From positions 1 to 50,488 of the forward strand of contig NZ_VWPI01000026.1 in assembly GCF_015155755.1 (NCBI RefSeq): a stretch of DNA of 50,488 bases. The letters run 5' to 3'. The position numbers and the translations under genes are program-made. Below are positions 7,952 to 16,189 of the stretch, piece after piece. Positions within the stretch are counted from its first letter, which is position 1. Every line of letters begins with the position of its first letter. Below the pieces are notes generated by a model. It was not told the DNA's origin. It ran no database searches and worked only from the letters and a program-made list of their open reading frames with translations. The stretch is from Komagataeibacter sp. FXV3. Lineage in GTDB: Bacteria > Pseudomonadota > Alphaproteobacteria > Acetobacterales > Acetobacteraceae.

Positions 7952-9007
7952 ATGGCGGAAGCTCTGGTCCTGGAACGCCAAGGCGTTCTTTCCATCCGTG
8001 ATATCGACCTGCCACAGGAACTGGGGCCTGATGACGTGCGCATCAGGATCCATACAGTCGGGATCTGTGGCAGCGATGTCCATTACTATACACACGGGCG
8101 CATCGGTCCCTTTGTCGTCAATGACCCGATGGTGCTGGGGCATGAAGCGGCCGGTACGGTTATTGAAACCGGGTCGCGCGTCAAAAATCTGAAAATCGGT
8201 GATCGTGTCTGCATGGAGCCGGGCATTCCCGATCCCATATCGCGGGCGTCGCGCATGGGGATCTACAATGTCGACCCCGCCGTGACGTTCTGGGCAACGC
8301 CCCCCGTCCATGGTTGCCTGACGCCCACGGTGGTCCATCCGGCATCCTTTACCTATCGCCTGCCCGATAACGTGTCCTTTGGTGAAGGGGCAATGGTCGA
8401 ACCCTTCGCCATTGGTGTGCAGGCCGCGGTCAAGGCTGCGATCAAACCCGGTGATACCTGCCTGGTCACCGGGTGCGGGCCGATCGGGCTCATGACCGCA
8501 CTGGCTGCGCTGGCGTCCGGGGCGGGGGTGGTGTTCATATCCGACCTGGCCGCGCCGAAACTGGAAATAGCCGGTCGTTATGACGGAATTGAACCGATCA
8601 ATGTCCGTGATGAAAAGCCGCGTGATGTCATATCCCGCCATCTCGGCACTGACTGGGGCGCGGATGTGGTGTTTGAGGCCAGCGGCTTTGCCGGTGCGTA
8701 TGACGATGTCCTGTCCTGTGTGCGCCCGGGCGGGACGGTGGTGTTCGTGGGAATGCCGGTGGAAAAGGTGCCCTTTGACATGGTCGCCGCGCAGGCGAAG
8801 GAAATCCGCATGGAAACGGTTTTTCGCTATGCCAATGTGTATGAACGCGCCATTGCCCTGATCGCGTCGGGCAAGGTGGACCTCAAACCGCTTATTTCAG
8901 AAACGTTTGCATTCACACAGGGCGTTGCGGCGTTTGAACGTGCGGCGTCGGCATGTCCTGCGGATGTAAAGCTGCAGATCACGATGCCGGGGGTGGCCCC
9001 CACCTGA
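7952..9007 (+). CDS. Zinc-dependent polyol (xylitol/L-iditol-type) dehydrogenase
   Basis: A 351-residue medium-chain dehydrogenase of the sorbitol/xylitol dehydrogenase group. Catalytic zinc ligands are Cys39 ([13 protein letters not shown]) and His64-Glu65 (GHEAAG), with Glu150 in MVEPFAIGV. The nucleotide fold has GCGPIG (174-179), and Asp198 at the end of the next strand favours NAD over NADP. The loop that normally holds four structural-zinc cysteines (about 90-112) has none; it reads [17 protein letters not shown]. Some yeast xylitol dehydrogenases also lack that zinc. It would oxidise a pentitol or hexitol to a ketose in the cytoplasm. It is first in an operon with a polyol permease (78 bases) and an AraC regulator. 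Confidence 0.87.
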   Translation: MAEALVLERQGVLSIRDIDLPQELGPDDVRIRIHTVGICGSDVHYYTHGRIGPFVVNDPMVLGHEAAGTVIETGSRVKNLKIGDRVCMEPGIPDPISRASRMGIYNVDPAVTFWATPPVHGCLTPTVVHPASFTYRLPDNVSFGEGAMVEPFAIGVQAAVKAAIKPGDTCLVTGCGPIGLMTALAALASGAGVVFISDLAAPKLEIAGRYDGIEPINVRDEKPRDVISRHLGTDWGADVVFEASGFAGAYDDVLSCVRPGGTVVFVGMPVEKVPFDMVAAQAKEIRMETVFRYANVYERAIALIASGKVDLKPLISETFAFTQGVAAFERAASACPADVKLQITMPGVAPT

Positions 9008-9015
9008 CCGCCTGC

Positions 9016-9030
9016 GTGGCGTTACGCCAC
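9016..9030 (+). other. Intercistronic hairpin
   Basis: GTGGCG (9016-9021) and CGCCAC (9025-9030) pair around TTA between the dehydrogenase and permease genes. With no T-run, this may attenuate or stabilise the upstream message rather than end it. Confidence 0.35.
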
Positions 9031-9085
9031 TTACGGCAGGTGGCATGCAGGCTGCCTGCCCAATAAAAACAAAAGGCATGAAAAA

Positions 9086-10465
9086 ATGAATGCCACGAAC
9101 AATGCCGCAAATCATGGCGGCACATCCATCAATCCCCCCGCATCCCCGATCATATGGGGCATGCCGGTGGTGCTGTTCTGGGGTTATATAGCGGTTGCGC
9201 TGTATATGACCGGCGACGGGATCGAGGTTGCGTTCCTGTCCAAATACGTGACCGGCATAGGGTTTTCCGCCCGTCAGGCCGGCCTGCTGTTTACCGTGTA
9301 CGGGGCGACGGCGGCGGTGGCAAGCTGGCTGTCCGGCGTGCTGGCGGAAGTGTACGGCCCCCGGCGGATCATGGCCATCGGGACGCTGTGGTGGGTCGTG
9401 TGCCATGTCGCGTTCCTGTCCGGTGGGGTCATGCGGCATGACTTTGTGCTCATGCTGGTGTTCTACGGATTGCGCGGGTTTGCCTATCCGCTGTTTTTCT
9501 ATGCATTCTTCTTCTGGATCGTGCAGCGCACGCCCGATCACCGGCTGGCTTCGGCCATTGGGTGGGTGTGGTCCATGTTCACGATCGGTTACGGCATCAT
9601 CGCATCCTTCCTGCCCAGTTTCACCATTCCCGCCATTGGTTTCCTGCCAACGTTGTGGATGTCTCTGGCATGGGTCGGGTGTGGTGGCCTGCTGGCGTTT
9701 TTCGCCATACGTGATGATGCGCCTGCCGCGATTGACCGTGATGCGGGGCGCAGCGTGCGCCACCAGTTGACCGAAATCAGCCGGGGCCTGACGCTGATCG
9801 TCCATAACCGCGATATCGCGCTGGCACTGGTCACGCGGATCATATGCAACCTGTCGCTGTTCGGTTTCCCGGTGGTGATGCCGCTGTTTTATACTTCGGC
9901 CGAAGGCGGGTTCACCATGCCGCAATGGCTGCGGATATACGGCATATTCTTTGTGGTGCAGCCCTTTACCAATGTCATGTGGGGGATTGTGGGTGACCGG
10001 ATCGGCTGGCTGCGGCAGATGCGCTGGGCCGGTTTCGTGGGGTGTGGCATTGCCACGCTGGCGTTCTACTACCTGCCGCACGCAGCCCCGGGCAACATGG
10101 CGGTGGCGATTTTCGCGGCCCTGCTGTTTGCGCTGACGATCACGTCCTTCGTGCCCATGGGGGCGATCTTTCCCATGCTGGCACCCGAACACAAGGGGGC
10201 GGCGGTATCGGTGCAGAACCTTGGTGGCGGCCTGGCCAATTTTGCCGGGCCGGCGCTGGCGACGGTGCTGGTGTCGGGATATGGCACGCAGGGCGTGGTG
10301 ATTGCGTTTGCAGCGCTGTATTTCCTTGGCGCGGGGCTGACAGGCTTCATCCGGCTGGTGCAGCCCCGTGGCGTCCATGCCATGGATGTCGCTTCCAGCG
10401 CCAAGGCGCAGGCGGTGCGTGAGGGGATGGATACCACGCTCCCATCGCATACGCTGGCGGAGTGA
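9086..10465 (+). CDS. MFS polyol permease (RbtT/DalT type)
   Basis: A 459-residue major facilitator with 12 hydrophobic segments. The opening FWGYIAVALYMTGDGIEVAFLSKYV and the loop-2/3 block GVLAEVYGPRRIMAIG resemble ribitol and D-arabinitol permeases (RbtT/DalT). It would import a pentitol or hexitol by proton symport across the inner membrane, feeding the dehydrogenase encoded 78 bases upstream. The final TGA (10463-10465) overlaps the start region of the AraC gene, so translation is probably coupled. Exact substrate cannot be read from the sequence; xylitol, arabinitol, ribitol, sorbitol and mannitol remain possible. A very long antisense open frame (8897-10450) is a composition artefact. 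Confidence 0.85.
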   Translation: MNATNNAANHGGTSINPPASPIIWGMPVVLFWGYIAVALYMTGDGIEVAFLSKYVTGIGFSARQAGLLFTVYGATAAVASWLSGVLAEVYGPRRIMAIGTLWWVVCHVAFLSGGVMRHDFVLMLVFYGLRGFAYPLFFYAFFFWIVQRTPDHRLASAIGWVWSMFTIGYGIIASFLPSFTIPAIGFLPTLWMSLAWVGCGGLLAFFAIRDDAPAAIDRDAGRSVRHQLTEISRGLTLIVHNRDIALALVTRIICNLSLFGFPVVMPLFYTSAEGGFTMPQWLRIYGIFFVVQPFTNVMWGIVGDRIGWLRQMRWAGFVGCGIATLAFYYLPHAAPGNMAVAIFAALLFALTITSFVPMGAIFPMLAPEHKGAAVSVQNLGGGLANFAGPALATVLVSGYGTQGVVIAFAALYFLGAGLTGFIRLVQPRGVHAMDVASSAKAQAVREGMDTTLPSHTLAE

Positions 10466-11433
10466 TGCCGCCCCGTGTGGGGGAAAGCCGCGCGGTAAGC
10501 CCCCCGGTATTCGAGGTCATACAGCCCGGCCCGCGACAGAGCTTTGTCTGGCACTGCCATGACTACCCTGCCGCCTGTGCACGATGGAACTATCACCCCG
10601 AATATGAACTGCACCTGATTACGGCCGGGACGGGTCATTTCATGGTGGGGGATTTCCTAGGCACGTTCGCTCCCGGCCATCTGGTGCTGGTGGGGCCGGA
10701 CCTGCCGCATGGGTGGTTCAGTGACCTGTCGGCGGGTGAGCGGATTGAAGGGCGCGATATCGTATTGCAGGCCCACGGTGACTGGCTGCAACGGCTGGTC
10801 AGCCTGTGCCCGGAACTGGAAACGGTGTCCGCCCTGCTCGCGGATGCGCGGTACGGGGTCGTATTTACCGGGCCAACGGTGCCTGTTCTGGGCGCGGGGC
10901 TGGCGGCAATGGGGGATATGAATGATGCGGCGCGCCTTGCGGCCCTGATCGGTCTGCTGTCGGGGCTGGCGGCCTGCCCGCGGCAGCGTCTGACGGGCAT
11001 CGCCCCGTTTGGCGGGGAAGGGCAGGCGCGGGTCGCGGACCGGGATCTTGAACGCATGGACCGGGTGATCCGGCACCTGCTGTCAGGTGGCGCGCATGAT
11101 ATCCGCCAGGCGGACATGGCCCGTCAGGTCGGGTTGGGCGGGCCTGCGTTTTCACGCCTGTTCCGCCGGGCGACGGGTACGACCTTCGTGTCCTTCATGC
11201 GCAGGCTACGGGTCAGTCACGCCTGTCGCATGCTGGCGGAAACCGATGCGTCCATTGCCGAAATCAGCAGTGCCGCAGGCTTTGCCAACCTGTCCAATTT
11301 CAACCGGCAGTTTCTGGAAATATGCGGCACCACGCCGCGGCGCTACCGTCAGGATGTCCGCAGCCTGAGCCGCGTGGATGCCCCGTTGGCCCGCGCCGGT
11401 ACAGGGGCAGCATGTCCCGGATTGACCGGCTGA
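10465..11433 (+). CDS. AraC-family regulator of the polyol module
   Basis: A 322-residue regulator with an N-terminal cupin-like sensor (WHCHDYPAACARWNYHPEYELHLI, about 30-53; DLPHGWFSD near 85). The C-terminal AraC/XylS DNA-binding domain has two helix-turn-helix units, one around QADMARQVGLGGPAFSRLF and one around SIAEISSAAGFANLSNF. It starts at ATG 10465 or the overlapping GTG 10462; GGCGGAG precedes both. The start overlaps the permease stop, placing it in the same message. The likely role is polyol-responsive activation of the operon, perhaps through the direct repeats at 7811-7860. Role is inferred from operon position. Confidence 0.88.
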   Translation: MPPRVGESRAVSPPVFEVIQPGPRQSFVWHCHDYPAACARWNYHPEYELHLITAGTGHFMVGDFLGTFAPGHLVLVGPDLPHGWFSDLSAGERIEGRDIVLQAHGDWLQRLVSLCPELETVSALLADARYGVVFTGPTVPVLGAGLAAMGDMNDAARLAALIGLLSGLAACPRQRLTGIAPFGGEGQARVADRDLERMDRVIRHLLSGGAHDIRQADMARQVGLGGPAFSRLFRRATGTTFVSFMRRLRVSHACRMLAETDASIAEISSAAGFANLSNFNRQFLEICGTTPRRYRQDVRSLSRVDAPLARAGTGAACPGLTG

Positions 11434-11628
11434 AAAATTTCAGGCATCGGCTGTCGGGGCTTTCCCGTCGAGCACGGCTTGTGTCCGCTGTTTTGAAAAA
11501 GGGCATGATATTGCGGCATGATTTCTGACACGGGTGGCGCGCGGGCATATCAGGTCATCTCATCCAATGTTGGCCCTGCCTTTCTTTTGCATTCATAGTG
11601 CTGTCTCCTTCGGCTACGGGCAACGCAG

Positions 11629-12582
11629 ATGAACATGTCTTTCTTTACTTCGGGGATGATGCTGGCCTTTGCGGCATATTCCTCCTTTTCGGTCAGTGAC
11701 GCGTATTCAAAGCTGCTGGCCGGTCAGCTTGATCCGTTCGAGGTCGCGTTTTCAGGTGGTGTGTTCGGTTTCCTGATCATCCCGTTCATCCGCAGGCCCA
11801 ATGAATCCCTGCGCGATATCTTTTCCCCCCAGCGTCCGGGCATGTGGGTGGTGCGCGCGATCGCCATTTTTGCCTCCACCGCCGCCAGTGTCGAAGCCTT
11901 CATGCTGCTGCCCATGCCCGAAGCGCTTTCGCTCATGTTCCTCATGCCGTTTTTCGTGACGGTCCTGTCGGTCACGCTGCTGCGTGAAAAGGTATCCGGC
12001 TGGGCGTGGCTTTCGGTCATCCTGGGGTTTGTGGGGGTGCTGATCGTGCTGCGGCCCGGCGTGCGGGCGCTGCATCTGGGGCATCTGTGCGCCGTGATCG
12101 CGGCGGTGGCCAATGCCGTTGGCGTCATTGCCTACCGCCTGGCGGGCAACGATACGCCACGGCTGTCGCTGTTTGGGTCCAGCCTGTTTGGCCCGCTGGT
12201 GGGTGATGGGCTGCTTATGCTGGGGCATGCGCACTGGCCGCATGGGCTGAAGACGTGGATGTTCCTGTTCGGTTACGGATTTCTGGCAGCGCTGGGCCAG
12301 TTGCTGATGATGATGGCGACAGCCCGCGCGCCCGCCAACCGGGTGGCCCTGCCGCAATACAGCCAGATGCTGTGGGCGGTGGCGTTCAGCTATTTCCTGT
12401 TTCACCAGCCGCTGGATAACTGGACGATTGTCGGTATTATCGTTGTCACCCTGTCGGGCATGCTGAACTGGATCCGTCAGCGTATCCATTTCGAACGTCT
12501 GGCATTGGAAGAACGGCTGGAGCGGCATCGGCACAGGCATGATCCCGCCCGGGCCACGACCATTCAGGTTCCCATGAAATAA
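11629..12582 (+). CDS. EamA/DMT-superfamily transporter
   Basis: A 317-residue inner-membrane protein with about ten hydrophobic segments and two EamA halves. Typical marks are MPEALSLMFLMPFFVTVLSV near 100-120 and LREKVSGWAWLSVILGFVGV after it; the second half starts about 145. Members export or import amino acids, nucleosides or other small metabolites, and substrate prediction from sequence is unreliable. ATG 11629 and 11635 are both possible. It is convergent with the cupin gene, with a stem-loop (12604-12621) in the 36-base gap. No operon partner. Confidence 0.85.
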   Translation: MNMSFFTSGMMLAFAAYSSFSVSDAYSKLLAGQLDPFEVAFSGGVFGFLIIPFIRRPNESLRDIFSPQRPGMWVVRAIAIFASTAASVEAFMLLPMPEALSLMFLMPFFVTVLSVTLLREKVSGWAWLSVILGFVGVLIVLRPGVRALHLGHLCAVIAAVANAVGVIAYRLAGNDTPRLSLFGSSLFGPLVGDGLLMLGHAHWPHGLKTWMFLFGYGFLAALGQLLMMMATARAPANRVALPQYSQMLWAVAFSYFLFHQPLDNWTIVGIIVVTLSGMLNWIRQRIHFERLALEERLERHRHRHDPARATTIQVPMK

Positions 12583-12603
12583 CCAGACCCGTCCGGGGCC
12601 GGG

Positions 12604-12621
12604 TGACGGGGCGGCCCGTCA
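12604..12621. terminator. Hairpin between convergent genes
   Basis: TGACGGG (12604-12610) and CCCGTCA (12615-12621) form a 7-bp stem with a GCGG loop. It overlaps the cupin stop codon. A shared bidirectional terminator is plausible; no T-run is present. Confidence 0.45.
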
Positions 12622-13209
12622 GTAACGCCATTGCCGCGTCGTGGGGCCATGTGTTCCCATGACCGGGTCGGAAGCGGGGAAGGGCAGGGACGCCAGCCGG
12701 GTACGCTGTGGTCCGTTGGGGGCCTGGCGCACGATATCGAAATCCTGCCCCGGCGGATAGGCCCCCACCACCGCGAAATCAGGGCTGGAGTCCATGTTCA
12801 TATGACCCGTGCCCGCAGGCAGCAGGGCGATGTCACCGGCCCGGATTTCCACTTCCCGCGCGCCCGCGCCACCCAGCATGAGCCGTGCATGACCGCCATA
12901 AAAGCCCAGCACCTCATGCCCCATGGTATGATAATGATGAAAGGAATAGACTCCGTTGCGCCATTGCGGCGGCCAGCCATTACGCTGGAACAGGCTTTCG
13001 AACATGGCCGCCGGGTCATTCCCGCTTATGGGCAGGGCATTGCGGTATACAATAACCGGCAGCTGCGGATTATTGGGCACCCAGTCATTGGCGCGCAGGA
13101 TGAAACTTTCGATCCGGGCCGGTGTCGCGGCGGCGGCCCGGATACGGCCAGCACCAAGTGAAAGCCCCAGTCCCGTCAGGATGGAATTGAAGGAACGCCG
13201 TTCCATCAT
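12619..13209 (-). CDS. YjlB-like cupin protein, probably exported
   Basis: A 196-residue protein. Residues 1-28 look like an export signal ([21 protein letters not shown]...) with a twin Arg, weakly Tat-like. The rest is a single cupin resembling Yjl[19 protein letters not shown] (about 76-93) with paired His ligands, then [10 protein letters not shown] and [14 protein letters not shown]. The His and Glu residues would bind one metal ion. No reaction is established for this family, and no pathway neighbour suggests one. It lies between a convergent DMT transporter and upstream repeat DNA (13234 onward), which must hold its promoter. Confidence 0.8.
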   Translation of the reverse strand: MMERRSFNSILTGLGLSLGAGRIRAAAATPARIESFILRANDWVPNNPQLPVIVYRNALPISGNDPAAMFESLFQRNGWPPQWRNGVYSFHHYHTMGHEVLGFYGGHARLMLGGAGAREVEIRAGDIALLPAGTGHMNMDSSPDFAVVGAYPPGQDFDIVRQAPNGPQRTRLASLPFPASDPVMGTHGPTTRQWRY

Positions 13210-13233
13210 GTTACCCCCTTGTGTCAGCGGCCA

Positions 13234-13303
13234 TTTGAAAACAATTTATCCATAAAAGACAATAAAGGTTTCCGGCTAATGTTCTTGTGTCAAAAAGGCG
13301 ACG
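13234..13303 (-). repeat. Interspersed intergenic repeat, partial copy 2
   Basis: TTTGAAAACAA, then CAATAAAGGTTTCCGG, then CAAAAAGGCG follow the same order as the left half of the element at 13331, so the two lie in tandem. It sits just upstream of the cupin gene. Confidence 0.6.
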
Positions 13304-13330
13304 TTGTCGGAAACAGCCTGTCATCATAAG

Positions 13331-13502
13331 AGACTGTTTGAAAACAACCAATTGATAAAAAACAATAAAAGTTTTTGGATGCTGCCTTTTTTCAAAAAGG
13401 CGGCGTTCTTTTGAAGCTTTTTTCAAAAATCGTTGGAAAACGCCACCTTTTTGAAGAGAAGAAAGGTGGCACCCGGAAACTTTTATTGTTTTCAAACAGT
13501 CT
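13331..13502. repeat. 172-bp inverted element with perfect 17-bp terminal repeats (MITE-like)
   Basis: AGACTGTTTGAAAACAA at 13331-13347 is exactly mirrored by TTGTTTTCAAACAGTCT at 13486-13502. Pairing continues inward: CAATAAAAGTTT at the left and AAACTTTTATTG at the right. The middle holds the GCCTTTTTTCAAAAAGGC and GCCACCTTTTT/GAAAGGTGGC hairpins found in the other copies. It looks like two half-elements head to head. It encodes nothing and lies between a cupin gene and a Crp/Fnr gene. No clear target duplication is seen. Confidence 0.75.
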
Positions 13503-13624
13503 TGAATGCAGAACGCACGAAATGCCCGGCCGGACGCATCGTGCCGCTTGGCATTATTGCGCCCATCACCCGACAGTATGCATATTACTGCCGCCAGACA
13601 GGGCAAGCCCGCACGGTTTACCGG

Positions 13625-14266
13625 TCAGATGATCGCCCTGATCCTGTCGCGATCTATCTTTATGCGTTGGGCGGACAGGCGCTGTATCAGGCCCATATCC
13701 TCAAGTTCCTTGAGTGTCCTGCTGGTGGTCTCGATGGCAAAGCCCAGGTAATCGGCAATATCCTTGCGGTCCATGGCCAGTGTCAGGATATTGGACTTGC
13801 GGTCAAAAAAATCCGTCTGCCTGCTGCATTCCAGCAGGAAACCGGCCAGCCTTTTGACCACAAGGGGATAGGTCGCCAGCAGCAGGTGACGTTCCGCCGT
13901 TTTCGCATAATCCAGCGCCTGTTGTAAAAACAGCGTCTGGATGCGGGGATAGATCTCTACCAGATCCTTCAGCGCGGGATAGGAAATCTGGAACAGGTAT
14001 GTATCCACCAGGGTAATGGCGGATGTATGGTACATCCCGTTTTCCAGGCTGCCGAACATGTCATCAGCCCACAGAAAGGCGAAAATTTGGTTGCGCCCGT
14101 CCTTCAGGTGGTGTTCCAGGCGTACGGCACCCGAACGGATACGATAAACGTAATTCCCCGGATCCCCTTGGGTGTAGATACGGCGCTTGGCGGGCCGGTG
14201 TATTCTGGTCGAGATCGCATTCAGCGCCTCCCGTTCCGCACTGGTCAGTTTAAAGCTACTGAACAT
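13625..14266 (-). CDS. Crp/Fnr-family transcription regulator without iron-sulfur cysteines
   Basis: A 213-residue regulator. An N-terminal cyclic-nucleotide-binding-like barrel (about 15-120; QGDPGNYVYRIRSGAVRL) is joined by a long dimer helix to a C-terminal winged helix. The recognition segment MDRKDIADYLGFAIETTSR carries E-T-T-S-R, equivalent to the E..SR that lets FNR read TTGAT-N4-ATCAA. The N-terminal cysteine cluster that binds 4Fe-4S in FNR is absent; the only Cys is in LLECSRQ. It is therefore not a direct FNR oxygen sensor but could be FixK-like. Perfect boxes for this specificity lie at 20278 and 48761. Upstream of its start I see only a weak purine-rich ribosome site. Target assignment is inference. 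Confidence 0.88.
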   Translation of the reverse strand: MFSSFKLTSAEREALNAISTRIHRPAKRRIYTQGDPGNYVYRIRSGAVRLEHHLKDGRNQIFAFLWADDMFGSLENGMYHTSAITLVDTYLFQISYPALKDLVEIYPRIQTLFLQQALDYAKTAERHLLLATYPLVVKRLAGFLLECSRQTDFFDRKSNILTLAMDRKDIADYLGFAIETTSRTLKELEDMGLIQRLSAQRIKIDRDRIRAII

Positions 14267-14525
14267 TATGATTATCTATTTCTCTATCGTAATAATTCAT
14301 GGCGCAAATGCCATGAAACGCCGTATCGACCGAAATCCGTAACCGGCCCGTTTCCCGACCATGTGGAAGGGAAGGCGGGATCGGTCATTCTGAATTATAT
14401 ATACGATACCGTTCCGTCTCGCAACATGGCATGATCACGCATCATAAAAAACGGCCTGCGTGCACAGGGTTTCAGTCAGGGGAAAACCGCCCGGGTCAGG
14501 CGGTCTTTCATGCCCTGTGGCGGTG

Positions 14526-15179
14526 TCAGGGGGCCGTGCGCCTGATGCCTGATATGAAGATCTGCCATGCCCGTTCAAAAAAGAGGTGGCGTGTCTGGGG
14601 GTCAATCAGCCTGTTCTGGCCCAGCAGGGTATTTTGCAAGGGCCAGCCAAGGACAAGGCCCATCAGGACGCGCGTGGTTTCTTCATGATCGGTGGATTCA
14701 ATGTCTCCGGCATCGGCGGCGGCTTTCAGCAGACGGCTGATTGTTGCGACAAAGGGTTCCACGCTGGTCGCCATCATGTCGTCAACCACGGACGGGATGC
14801 GGTGCCCGTCCGCAATGACGATCCGGTAGGCTTCCACCGTTTCGGGACGGAGCATGAAGTCCAGGAAGAACTGGGCGATTTCCTTCGTCGCGAGCAACGG
14901 ATTTTTTGAAGAGGCCTCGACCGCGCGGGCTTCTTCCAGCAGGTGCCTGCCACGTGCGCCCACCACCGCCTTGAACAGCACCGCCTTGGAGGAATAACGC
15001 CGGTACAGGCTGGCCTTGCTGCATTCCGCGACACGGGCAATCTGTTCAAGGGATGTCGCGGCATAGCCCTGTTTTACGAACAGTGCGGTCGCGACCTCAA
15101 GAACATGCCGGTCCAGTTGCGCCGATCCTTCTGGTGTCGGGCGTCCCCCTGTATGAAGTGGTCTTGGTGGTACAGGCAT
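14526..15179 (-). CDS. TetR-family repressor
   Basis: A 217-residue regulator. The N-terminal helix-turn-helix spans about 24-70, with ALFVKQGYAATSLEQIARVA and CSKASLYRRYSSKAVLF. The C-terminal helical ligand domain (about 85-210) resembles the AefR-like group. Such proteins usually repress a neighbouring transporter or enzyme gene and release DNA on binding a small molecule. The nearest gene upstream on the same strand is the secreted 153-residue protein, 119 bases away. No transporter adjoins it, so the target is unclear. The start ATG 15179 has a purine-rich GGACGGAAGC directly before it. Confidence 0.88.
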   Translation of the reverse strand: MPVPPRPLHTGGRPTPEGSAQLDRHVLEVATALFVKQGYAATSLEQIARVAECSKASLYRRYSSKAVLFKAVVGARGRHLLEEARAVEASSKNPLLATKEIAQFFLDFMLRPETVEAYRIVIADGHRIPSVVDDMMATSVEPFVATISRLLKAAADAGDIESTDHEETTRVLMGLVLGWPLQNTLLGQNRLIDPQTRHLFFERAWQIFISGIRRTAP

Positions 15180-15298
15180 GCTTCCGTCCTTAACTACGGT
15201 CGATCAGTCAGGATATGCCCGCGCCCCACGTCATTTACAGGTCCGGAGTACTGCATATCCGCATCGGGATGCCAGAACTGCCGTCTTCATTCAAATGG

Positions 15299-15760
15299 TC
15301 ATTGCGAATGGGTGGTCTCCGGCAGATGGAAGGAAAGGCGGCCAATCTGACCTGATATCTGCGCGCCACGGGTCCTTGCCTTCAGGTTGATATCCACGCC
15401 ATGGGCGTTTTCCATGACAATGCCTGCCGTGCCGTGATGGATTGTCGCATTTCCCCCCACGGTCCAGTAAGTGCCATTGAAATCACGCACCCGCGCAAGA
15501 TTCCGCACGCAGCCCTGACCCGACAGGGCGATGCCCCCCAGGCTCAATGCCCCGCCGCCGCGCACGGTAAAGGGATAGGCGTGGATGCCGTCATATAGCG
15601 TGCCCTTTCCCCACAGGTAGCCGATACCTGCACCCACCTGGTGGGCGGATATGTCAATCCGCGCGTCCGTGTCCGCGCATCCCGTCTGCGCATGGGCCAT
15701 GCCATGGCCGGCAAGAAAGCCCATGAGGACCAGAAGGCCCGGATGCCTGAAGCAGTTCAT
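15299..15760 (-). CDS. Secreted protein of unknown function
   Basis: A 153-residue protein with a clear Sec signal (residues 1-25, cleavage after MAHAQ or AHA). The mature part is Gly-rich and beta-like: GAGIGYLWGKGTLYDGIHAY (44-63), then blocks GGIALSG, RDFNGTYW and GGNATIHHG. The GxGYxWGxGTL...YPF and DFNGTY marks recur in unnamed small periplasmic or outer-membrane-associated proteins of proteobacteria, but I cannot attach a tested role. Two Cys in the mature part could form a disulfide. The next gene on the strand is the TetR repressor. Coding is supported by the signal peptide and a GGA seven bases before ATG. Confidence 0.68.
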   Translation of the reverse strand: MNCFRHPGLLVLMGFLAGHGMAHAQTGCADTDARIDISAHQVGAGIGYLWGKGTLYDGIHAYPFTVRGGGALSLGGIALSGQGCVRNLARVRDFNGTYWTVGGNATIHHGTAGIVMENAHGVDINLKARTRGAQISGQIGRLSFHLPETTHSQ

Positions 15761-16022
15761 GATGTGTCCAACGTGAAAGGGGATATGACATATTCGCGTT
15801 CCTTAACGGAACGGACCCGTTTCGTTTAATTTAGAAAAAAAGACCCGTCAATTCCAAAAACGGCACCAGTCCGTAGATGGATCAAGACCCGTGCCCGACA
15901 GGCGGAACAGACATCCGTTATCCAGATATTGAACGAAGGGGGCAGGGCGTATCACCAGCACCATCATCTGTCATGACAGCAAACCACACTGGCGTTGCAT
16001 GTTACGGCGGGCAGAAACGAAA

Positions 16023-16050
16023 CCCGGTCGCAGCCAGCACCGCGACCGGG
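16023..16050 (-). terminator. Rho-independent-like terminator of the permease transcript
   Basis: CCCGGTCGC (16023-16031) and GCGACCGGG (16042-16050) form a perfect 9-bp stem. On the minus strand it is followed by TTTCGTTTC, a modest U-run. It lies about 140 bases past the permease stop. Confidence 0.55.
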
Positions 16051-16135
16051 AAGATATGTCATGGTGAAAGGTCAGGATTCACGCTGACCATAAGACGTGC
16101 ATGCGTGGATGCCTGCGTTGACACAGCTTTCCTGT

Positions 16136-16164
16136 CCGGTTGTGACAGCTTTTCGTACAACCGG
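16136..16164 (-). terminator. Hairpin close to the permease stop
   Basis: CCGGTTGT (16136-16143) pairs with ACAACCGG (16157-16164) across a 13-base loop, 26 bases after the stop. No U-run, so a message-end stabiliser is as likely as a terminator. Confidence 0.4.
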
Positions 16165-16189
16165 ATTACGCATGGATTATCCGTATCCT

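Larger units (their letters stand above)
15761..16189. other. Gene-free stretch with terminator-like hairpins
   Basis: About 430 bases between the amino acid permease stop and the start of the secreted-protein gene. It contains two strong stems (16023-16050 and 16136-16164). I see no credible gene; a plus-strand frame from 15877 is not supported. Confidence 0.5.

Noticed and set aside
8897-10450. Minus-strand open frame of 517 codons antisense to the polyol permease
   Set aside because: Composition rich in Arg, His and Gln with no domain; the plus-strand permease with 12 membrane segments explains the region.
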